From NCBI GenBank assembly GCA_046733295.1, contig JBKPOY010000063.1, forward strand, positions 1 through 6,672: 6,672 nucleotides of DNA, read 5' to 3'. The position numbers and the translations under genes are program-made. Below the pieces are notes generated by a model, which was not told the origin of the DNA, made no database searches, and worked only from the letters and a program-made list of their open reading frames with translations. Below are positions 1 to 5,552 of the stretch, one piece after another (within the stretch, counting starts at the first letter, position 1; each line of letters begins with the position of its first letter). The DNA comes from 13-2-20CM-68-14 sp046733295 (lineage in GTDB: Bacteria > Actinomycetota > Thermoleophilia > Gaiellales > Gaiellaceae).

Positions 1-1039
1 GGACCTCGGCGCCCTCCGCGAGCAGCCGCGATGCGAGCACGACCGACGGCGCCTCGCGCATGTCGTCGGTGTTCGCCTTGAACGCGAGGCCGAGCAAAGC
101 GATCCTCTTCCCGCGAAGCCGACCGAGGTACTTCTGGAGCTTGTTGATCACGCGTCGCTTCTGCAGCTCGTTGACCTCGATCACCGCCGAGAGCAACTGG
201 AAGTGGTAGCCCGAGTTCGAGGCGAGCTGCTTCAAGGCGGACGTGTCCTTGGGGAAGCAGGAGCCGCCGAAGCCGACTCCCGCCTTGAGGAAGTGCGGGC
301 CGAGACGGTGGTCGAGGCCGACGCCCTCGGCGACCTTCTCCACGTCGGCGCCGGTCACCTCGCAGACGTTCGCGATCTCGTTGATGAAACTGATCCGGGT
401 CGCGAGGAACGCGTTCGCGGCGAGCTTGATCATCTCTGCCGAGGCGACGTCGGCGCGGACGATCGGCGCCTCCATCTTTTCGTAGAGACCCGCGACCCGC
501 TCGCCGTCCGCTGCCGCGAACGAGCCGACTACGACGCGGTCGGGATGCATGAAATCCCGGACTGCCCCGCCCTCGGCCAGAAACTCGGGGTTCGCCACGT
601 AGCCGATGTGGTCGAGACGGCGCGCCTCGAGGGCCGCGCGGACCTTGTCACCGGTTCCCACCGGAACGGTGCTCTTCATCACGAGGATCGCGCGCCGCTC
701 GAGCCGCGGCAGCTCGTCGATCACCGTCCAGACCCGCGAGAGGTCGGCGTCGCCCGAATACGTGGGGGGCGTATCGACGCAGACGAACAGAAGCTCGGCC
801 GCCTGACCGGCCTCCGCCGCGTCGAGCGTGAAGGTCAGGCGCGCGCGGTTCTTCTCGACGAGCTCGCCCAGGCCGGGCTCGAAGAACGAAAGCTCGCCCG
901 CCTGGAGGCGCTCGATCTTCTCGGGAACGACATCACGGATCGTGACGTCGTGGCCAAGCTCGGCGAAGCACGCGCCGGTGACGAGCCCGACCCAACCGGC
1001 CCCGAAGATCGCGAGCGGCTCTTTCCGCTCCCGTTTCAC
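1..1039 (-). CDS. ugd: UDP-glucose 6-dehydrogenase, 3' end cut by window edge
   Basis: This enzyme oxidises UDP-glucose to UDP-glucuronate with two NAD+ in the cytoplasm, supplying acidic sugar for capsule or teichuronic-type wall polymers. The 346 visible residues begin with a Rossmann fold bearing GAGWVG (13-18). They continue through VCVDTPP (86-92), KSTVPVGTG (122-130), NPEFLAEG (150-157) and the IKLAANAF helix (Lys205, Asn209) to the catalytic loop GGSCFPKD, with nucleophile Cys261 and Asp265. The start of the C-terminal UDP-binding domain (LLGLAFKANTDDMREAPS) is present, and the rest lies beyond position 1. I chose GTG at 1039 because AAGGTGA (1051-1045) sits 5 bases upstream of it. GTG at 1048 is possible and would overlap the stop of the LCP gene as GTGA, but it lacks a ribosome site. 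GDP-mannose dehydrogenase is a related alternative. The motifs fit UDP-glucose dehydrogenase better, though substrate is not proven by sequence alone. Confidence 0.93.
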   Translation of the reverse strand, partial: MKRERKEPLAIFGAGWVGLVTGACFAELGHDVTIRDVVPEKIERLQAGELSFFEPGLGELVEKNRARLTFTLDAAEAGQAAELLFVCVDTPPTYSGDADLSRVWTVIDELPRLERRAILVMKSTVPVGTGDKVRAALEARRLDHIGYVANPEFLAEGGAVRDFMHPDRVVVGSFAAADGERVAGLYEKMEAPIVRADVASAEMIKLAANAFLATRISFINEIANVCEVTGADVEKVAEGVGLDHRLGPHFLKAGVGFGGSCFPKDTSALKQLASNSGYHFQLLSAVIEVNELQKRRVINKLQKYLGRLRGKRIALLGLAFKANTDDMREAPSVVLASRLLAEGAEV

Positions 1040-1044
1040 GCGAG

Positions 1045-1051
1045 TCACCTT
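1045..1051 (-). promoter_or_regulatory. Shine-Dalgarno site for ugd, overlapping the LCP stop codon
   Basis: AAGGTGA lies 5 bases before the GTG at 1039. Its last three bases are the TGA stop of the LCP gene. A ribosome ending the LCP gene would therefore sit on the ugd initiation site, which suggests translational coupling. The site favours the start at 1039 over the one at 1048. Confidence 0.55.
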
Positions 1052-2973
1052 AGAGGCCGCAACCCGCGCGCGATCGCGATCATCGTCTCGTTGGAGAGCG
1101 AGTCGATGAGCGTGTTCACGACCCAGTACGTGGCCCCGTGCTCGCGCAGGACGACCATGTGCAGGTGCGCACCCGAGTAGTAGAAGTCGAACGTCCGCTT
1201 GCCGAAGTGCCGGTGGAAATTCTTCTCCGACAGCACGGGCGCAGCGGTCCAGTTCGTCTCCTGGATGCCCCAGAACTCACCCGGAGTGCCGGTGCTGAAG
1301 ACGAGCCGGACGGCCTTGTGCCCCTGGATCGTGTAGACCCGCGGATTGGGGGGCTCGTTGTCCACGCGTGAACTGCGGTCGATCACCGTCGGGTACTCGA
1401 GCCTGAAGGGGACCTGCCGCCTGCTCCCGCGCATGAGCGAGAGCGTCGCGCTCGGGTAGCGCGTGGTGTGCGGCGGCCGGTGCTTCGGGACTCCGGTGCC
1501 CGGGGTCGTGCCGATGAGCGAGCCGGCGTACGACTTGCCGACCACGACGACGAGGGTCGCGCCGTTCGCGTAGGGCCTGAAGCGCGGCGTCAAGGGTCCG
1601 ATCGAGACGTTGGAGAAGAGCTTCGCGACCTGCGCCGCGGCCGGCTTCGCGCGCTTCGCGGTCGGCTCGTAGAAGATCCGCGTCCGCTCGTGGTCCCACC
1701 CGTCCGGCGAGTCGGCGCGGAGCGTGTCCGGCGGCTGGAGGATGACGTAGCCGCGTTCCTTCAACTGCGTCCCTGCCACCGCGGCGGAGCCGGTGATGCC
1801 GTTGCCGTTCAGGACGGTCATGAAGATCGACTTCGGATTGATGCCCCTGACCTTCGGGCGGTACTTCTCCTTGAGCGCGGCCGCGTTGGCCTTCTCCGGC
1901 TCCTCCGGGTCGGGGTTCATGAACTCCTGGACGGCGTTGCTGATGTTCTGCGGCGCGGTCGTCAGGTCCGTCAGGCCCTCGAGCCCCTGGATGCGCACCT
2001 GGACGAAGTGGCCGCCCGGGAGGCCGTGGAAGAACTGGGCGTAGTTGACCATCGTCGAGAACGTCACGCCCTTCCCGCCTGCCCGCCCGACCTCGACGTT
2101 CTTCTTGATCGCCTTTAGCAGCGACGGCACGTGGAGCTTGGAGAAGCGGGCCATCCGCTCCTTCGCGGCCCGCACGAACATCTGCTGGCGCGCGACGCGG
2201 TAGAGGTCGGAGTCGGTGTGGCGGTAGCGGACGAAATCCAGGGCCTGCTTGCCGTTCAGCTTCTGGTAGCCCGGCTTCAGGTCGATCGCCGCGTAGCCGA
2301 AGGGGCCCGTATGGTCGTTGAAGTAGCGGCGGTCGACGTCCATGTAGACGCCGCCGAGCTTGTTCACCGCGTCGACGAAGCCGACGAAGTTGACGCTGAT
2401 CAGGTAGTTGATCGGGACGTTCGTCAGCGCCTTGACGGTCTCCAGCGGGCCGCTAGGGCCGCAGGTCGAATAGGCGGCGTTGATCTTGTCGACGAATGTC
2501 CCGCGACCCGGGCAGTGGATCTCGACGCGCAGGTCGCGAGGGAACGAAAGCATCGACACGGTCTTGGACGAGGGATCGGTCCTGATCAGCATCAGGGTGT
2601 CGGAACGCCCGGGGTCCTTGCCGTCGATGAAGCGGTGGTCCGAGCCGATCACGAGCGCGACGGCCGGCTTGTCGGGAGACACGTAGGCCAGCCGGCTCGA
2701 CGCCTCCTTCATCGCCCGCGAGTGGGGGGCCGTCGCGGCCGCGAAGTCATGGCCGTAGAGGTAGAGGCCGCCGGCCGCCCCGCCGGAGACCATCAGCACG
2801 ATCACGAGCAGCCCGAGGAAGAACTTGCCGACGCGCGAGGCGACCCCCGGGCGCGCGCCCGGCGGCTGCCGGTAACGAGCGACGGGCGTCAGAGCACCGG
2901 GCGGCAGCGTCACGTGGCCGTTCCCGTTGGTGCCGGCGCCGCGGCCGATTCCTCTCTTCAGTGTGGTTCGCAT
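1045..2973 (-). CDS. LytR-CpsA-Psr (LCP) family cell-wall glycopolymer transferase with LytR_C domain and an extra C-terminal domain
   Basis: LCP proteins move glycopolymers from a lipid pyrophosphate carrier onto peptidoglycan outside the membrane. The 642-residue product has a basic cytoplasmic N-terminus (1-49), one membrane segment (about 50-74) and an extracellular LCP domain (about 103-275). Visible LCP motifs are GSDHR (110-114), RSDTLML (123-129), SFPRDLRV (143-150), KIN (163-165) and RYRHTDSDLYRVARQQ (249-264); these hold the Arg and Asp residues that bind pyrophosphate and metal. A LytR_C-like domain follows at about 382-480 (MTVLNGNGITGSA, then ATLVVVVG). Residues 500-642 form a further domain I cannot name, rich in aromatics and ending YWVVNTLIDSLSNETMIAIARGL. 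Most LCP proteins I know are shorter, about 300-500 residues. The ATG at 2973 has only a weak AGGCG upstream. The next gene, ugd, overlaps its stop region and makes a sugar precursor, which fits a role in wall polysaccharide. The older label of transcriptional attenuator is not supported by the motifs. Confidence 0.92.
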   Translation of the reverse strand: MRTTLKRGIGRGAGTNGNGHVTLPPGALTPVARYRQPPGARPGVASRVGKFFLGLLVIVLMVSGGAAGGLYLYGHDFAAATAPHSRAMKEASSRLAYVSPDKPAVALVIGSDHRFIDGKDPGRSDTLMLIRTDPSSKTVSMLSFPRDLRVEIHCPGRGTFVDKINAAYSTCGPSGPLETVKALTNVPINYLISVNFVGFVDAVNKLGGVYMDVDRRYFNDHTGPFGYAAIDLKPGYQKLNGKQALDFVRYRHTDSDLYRVARQQMFVRAAKERMARFSKLHVPSLLKAIKKNVEVGRAGGKGVTFSTMVNYAQFFHGLPGGHFVQVRIQGLEGLTDLTTAPQNISNAVQEFMNPDPEEPEKANAAALKEKYRPKVRGINPKSIFMTVLNGNGITGSAAVAGTQLKERGYVILQPPDTLRADSPDGWDHERTRIFYEPTAKRAKPAAAQVAKLFSNVSIGPLTPRFRPYANGATLVVVVGKSYAGSLIGTTPGTGVPKHRPPHTTRYPSATLSLMRGSRRQVPFRLEYPTVIDRSSRVDNEPPNPRVYTIQGHKAVRLVFSTGTPGEFWGIQETNWTAAPVLSEKNFHRHFGKRTFDFYYSGAHLHMVVLREHGATYWVVNTLIDSLSNETMIAIARGLRPLR

Positions 2974-2989
2974 CAGCGCCTAGATGTGC

Positions 2990-3008
2990 AAAAGCGCCAC
3001 CAGGGCGC
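2990..3008 (-). terminator. Possible Rho-independent terminator or attenuator between the MetE-like gene and the LCP gene
   Basis: On the minus strand GCGCC and GGCGC form a perfect 5-bp stem around a 5-base loop (CTGGT), followed directly by TTTT. It begins about 30 bases after the TAG stop of the MetE-like gene (3043-3041) and ends 16 bases before the LCP start codon. The stem is short but all G-C, and T-runs are rare in this GC-rich sequence. It could end the ATP synthase/MetE transcript, in which case the LCP promoter would have to lie upstream, inside the MetE-like gene. It could also let some transcription through. I see no convincing -10/-35 pair in the 67-base gap. Confidence 0.4.
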
Positions 3009-3040
3009 CCGCCGGACGTCGAGGATAGCCAAGCTCCCGG

Positions 3041-4207
3041 CTAGGCCCTCGCCCCTGCCGTGGCGCCGGTGAGGGCCTGCTCTGCGAGCTTCGTCCCCTC
3101 GACCATGTTCCTGAGCTTCTCGTAGGCGACCTCCCAGCTTCGCGTCCGCAGGCCGCAGTCCGGACAGACGTGGATTCGGCCGGGATCGCCGAAGACCTCC
3201 ACGGCGTAGAGAACCCGGTCGCGGACGAGCTCCGGCGACTCGACGAAGTCGGTGTGGATGTCGAGGACGCCGAGGCCGAGGCTCGGGTCGTAGGGAAGGT
3301 CGCGGAACTTCGAGATCACCTCGTAGCCGGGACGGTCGGCCCCCGACGTCCCCAGCTGCCGGCTGTCGTAGTTGGCGAAGCCGACGCAGTACTGCTTGCA
3401 GCCGCTCATCTGCTCGATCGGTGGGAAGAAGAGGTCGTAGTCCGAGAAGCAGAGATGCGTCGAGAAAAAGCAATCCAGGCCGTCGACGCTCTCGTTGAAG
3501 CTCTCGACGAAGATGTCGAGCTCGTCGGCCTCGGTCGAGGCGCCGGGCTCGTCGATCTGGATCCACTTCGCGCCGAGCTCGATCAGCGCCTCCAGATTCG
3601 GGCGGATGACGTTGCGGGCCACATCGACGGCGAACTCGCGCCGGGCGGCGAGCTCCTCGTTGCGGCCGTGACCGACCCCAAGCCGGCCCGTCTGGGGTGC
3701 GTAGTGCTCGTCGTACGACCAGACGGCGATCGTGTACGCGCCGGTGACCGGGATCTTGAGGTCGTGGTTGGCGACCGACTGCATGAACTGGAACTCGTGG
3801 TTGTGGTACGGCTCGCCGAGGGAAGGCTCCTCCGTGATCGCCGACTTCGCGTAGTACTTGTTGTCGAAGCTGCGAACGGTGCCGCGCGGCTCGAACCCGT
3901 TGGAGTGCGCGACGGCCCAGTTGTACATCTCCGTCCGCTGCTGCTCGCCGTCATAGACGATCTCGAGGCCGGCGCTCTCGAGGAGGCGGAGCGCATAGCG
4001 GCTGGCCCAACGGCCGAGCTCGTCCCTGTCGAGGTCGCTGCCGCGCCGAAGCTTCTCGACGAGCTCCTCGTGGCCGTCGACGCCGACCTTCTGGCCCCAC
4101 GTTCTCGCGTGCTCGACGTCGCTCTCCGCGAGCGGCGTCCCCGCCGAGGCCTTGACCAGCCAGGGCGGCTTCGCCAACGAACCGATCTCGTGCGTCAGGA
4201 AGGTCAC
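3041..4207 (-). CDS. Cobalamin-independent methionine synthase family protein, MetE catalytic-domain-like
   Basis: The 388-residue product belongs to the MetE C-terminal family, a TIM barrel that uses zinc to activate a thiol such as homocysteine for methyl transfer. Seen in order are an N-terminal EIGSLAKP segment (7-14), WIQIDEPG (215-222; compare VQIDEP in MetE), STHLCFSDYD (249-258) with the His-x-Cys zinc pair His251/Cys253, LGLGVLDIHT (310-319; compare VYDIHSP in MetE) and CPDCGLRTR (348-356) with the distal zinc Cys351. The usual zinc Glu, expected just before the FAN motif, appears to be Gly276 in CVGFANYD. Full MetE is about 750 residues, so this is the catalytic half only, as in archaeal-type short methionine synthases. 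The GTG start at 4207 overlaps the upstream TGA (GTGA) and has AGAGG 7 bases before it. It is probably cotranscribed with the MetE N-like gene and may work with that protein. Methyl donor and acceptor are unknown, and another methyl- or thiol-transfer reaction is possible. Confidence 0.8.
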   Translation of the reverse strand: MTFLTHEIGSLAKPPWLVKASAGTPLAESDVEHARTWGQKVGVDGHEELVEKLRRGSDLDRDELGRWASRYALRLLESAGLEIVYDGEQQRTEMYNWAVAHSNGFEPRGTVRSFDNKYYAKSAITEEPSLGEPYHNHEFQFMQSVANHDLKIPVTGAYTIAVWSYDEHYAPQTGRLGVGHGRNEELAARREFAVDVARNVIRPNLEALIELGAKWIQIDEPGASTEADELDIFVESFNESVDGLDCFFSTHLCFSDYDLFFPPIEQMSGCKQYCVGFANYDSRQLGTSGADRPGYEVISKFRDLPYDPSLGLGVLDIHTDFVESPELVRDRVLYAVEVFGDPGRIHVCPDCGLRTRSWEVAYEKLRNMVEGTKLAEQALTGATAGARA

Positions 4208-5112
4208 GCTGCCGCCTCTACCGTAGCCGTCTTCGCCTTGCCCAGCCGGTGCAGCTTCTCCCGCGCGATCGGCTCGGAGACGAACTGGAGATCGCCGTTC
4301 GGCACGAGCGCGATCTCCTCGACGCCGCGGTCGGCCTGCAGCTGCGCGGCAAAGGCCGCCAGCTCGCGCGGCTCCTCGACGGTCGAGCTGCGGGCGTCGA
4401 TCACGCCGGCGAGCAGGAGTCTCCCGGTGCCCTCCGGGACGTCGGTCAGGTGCGTCCCATAGAAGTCGATCCCGACGGCGTCGACGGGAAGGTCCGCGAG
4501 CCCGTTTTCGAGCGGCTTCCGCGCGTCGCAGAAGGTCAGTTGCAGCGCGACTCGGACGCCGCCGGTGAGGACGCCGAGCGCCTCTTCGAGCTCGGGCGCC
4601 TCGGCGGTCTCGCTGCGGCCGAAGAACGGCTCGGCGAGAACGACGAGCTCGGCGTCGAGCGATTCGATCACCGGCTTGAGCACGTTCTCAGCCATCGCCT
4701 TCGGTTTGACGCCGGTCCCTTCGGCCAGCGCCCAGGGCGAGGGAAGCGTCACGAGCCGTGGCCCCGGCAGGGGCGCGATGTACCGCTCGTCGAGGGCGCG
4801 GGCCAGCCTCGGCGTCGCGCTCGTCGCGTGCGGCGCGCGGTAGAAGGTGTTCGTGTCCAGGAACCGCGTCAGCGCGCCGGGCTCGAGGCCGTCGCTCGCC
4901 TCGAGCAGCGGGCGGAAGAGATCCTGCCACGTGAGCATCCCGTCGCTGAGCAGATCGAGGCCGGCCTCCTGCTGAGCCGCGACAAGCTCGTCGCGGTCCT
5001 TCCGGACCTGCTCGTCGACCGCCTCCTGCGACGTTCGACCACGATCGAGGTCGCGCGTCGCCTGCACGAGCGTCTCGGAGCGAGGATAGATGCCCGGCGC
5101 GAACGCCCGCAT
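4204..5112 (-). CDS. MetE N-terminal-domain-like protein, probable non-catalytic partner
   Basis: The 302-residue product resembles the first barrel of MetE and the short archaeal MetE-like proteins. It has GIYPRSETL (7-15), AGLDLLSDGML (50-60), a DTNTFYRAP segment (86-94), the LPSPWALAEGTG strand (123-134), VVLAEPFFG (157-165), VDAVGIDFYGTHL (210-222) and a C-terminal NGDLQFVSEPIAREKL stretch (272-287). In the catalytic half of MetE the matching places hold the zinc ligands. Here HxC is replaced by QLT (191-193) and the distal Cys by Gly273, and the only cysteine is Cys195. It is therefore unlikely to bind the catalytic zinc. A role in binding substrate or methyl donor for the neighbouring catalytic-type protein is inferred. 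The ATG at 5112 overlaps the atpC stop as TGATG, and its own stop overlaps the next start as GTGA, so it looks translationally coupled on both sides. The family call is good, but the exact function is not known. Confidence 0.72.
   Translation of the reverse strand: MRAFAPGIYPRSETLVQATRDLDRGRTSQEAVDEQVRKDRDELVAAQQEAGLDLLSDGMLTWQDLFRPLLEASDGLEPGALTRFLDTNTFYRAPHATSATPRLARALDERYIAPLPGPRLVTLPSPWALAEGTGVKPKAMAENVLKPVIESLDAELVVLAEPFFGRSETAEAPELEEALGVLTGGVRVALQLTFCDARKPLENGLADLPVDAVGIDFYGTHLTDVPEGTGRLLLAGVIDARSSTVEEPRELAAFAAQLQADRGVEEIALVPNGDLQFVSEPIAREKLHRLGKAKTATVEAAA
4215..4219 (-). promoter_or_regulatory. Ribosome binding site for the MetE catalytic-like gene
   Basis: AGAGG on the minus strand lies 7 bases before the GTG at 4207 and inside the last codons of the upstream gene. 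It supports the GTG start and the 4-base GTGA overlap with the upstream stop codon. Confidence 0.5.
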
Positions 5113-5546
5113 CAGCCGCGCCCGAGGGCCGAGAGCTGGTTCTCGGCGTGCTTGAGCCGCTGCTCCACCTGCCAGCGGTCGACCTCCTCGGAGGCACCGC
5201 TGTCGAGCCCCTCGAGCTGCTCGCGGGCCTCCTCGAGCTGCCGACGGGCGACCTCCTCGTCGATCTCCTTGACGTCGACCGCCGCGTCGACGAGCGCGAG
5301 GGCCCGGTCCTCCTCGACGGTGAAGAAGCCGGGGCCCGTGGCGAACTCCTGGATGTCCCTGCTGTCCACGCTCTTGTACACGCGCGTGGACCCTGCCTTC
5401 AGCAGGGCGATCAGCGGCGCGTGGCGGGCGAGCACGCCGACCTCGCCGGCCTCGCCTGGGACGACGATCATCTCGGCCTCGTCGTCGAAGACCGGGCCGT
5501 CAGGCGTCACGAGCGAGACGGAGAAGGTCTTTCTGTCGTCAGCCAA
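5112..5546 (-). CDS. atpC: F-type ATP synthase subunit epsilon
   Basis: This is the epsilon subunit of the F1 central stalk. It links gamma to the c-ring and can inhibit ATP hydrolysis through its C-terminal helices. The 144-residue product has the usual N-terminal beta-sandwich (about 7-90), with SLVTPDGPVF (11-20), GEAGEVGVLARHAPLIALL (31-49) and the GPGFFTVEED segment (71-80). A charged, helical C-terminal part (about 92-144) follows and contains RRQLEEAREQLEGL. Length is normal for the family. The start is TTG at 5546: it is the only plausible start between the atpD stop and the first conserved strand, and no clear Shine-Dalgarno site precedes it. Only 6 bases separate it from the atpD stop, and the gene lies in the same frame as atpD. 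Translation probably depends on ribosomes arriving from atpD. Its own TGA stop overlaps the ATG of the MetE N-like gene. Confidence 0.95.
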   Translation of the reverse strand: MADDRKTFSVSLVTPDGPVFDDEAEMIVVPGEAGEVGVLARHAPLIALLKAGSTRVYKSVDSRDIQEFATGPGFFTVEEDRALALVDAAVDVKEIDEEVARRQLEEAREQLEGLDSGASEEVDRWQVEQRLKHAENQLSALGRG

Positions 5547-5552
5547 CGGGCG

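Noticed and set aside
203..1180. Plus-strand open frame of 325 residues opposite ugd
   Set aside because: The minus strand in this stretch encodes UDP-glucose dehydrogenase with intact catalytic motifs, so the plus frame is an antisense shadow.
2850..2867. 18-base exact repeat shared with 6380-6397
   Set aside because: Both copies encode Pro-Pro-Gly-Ala-Arg in unrelated proteins on the minus strand. Shared codon bias explains the match, and nothing else around it repeats.
2131..3072. Plus-strand open frame of 313 residues opposite the LCP N-terminal half
   Set aside because: Antisense to the conserved LCP motifs, with low-complexity Arg/Val/Asp composition.
3170..4462. Plus-strand open frame of 430 residues across the two MetE-like genes
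   Set aside because: It lies antisense to well-supported genes. Its residue makeup (mostly Arg, Val, Ala, Leu, Asp, Glu) is what antisense reading of GC-rich codons gives, and no family motif is visible.
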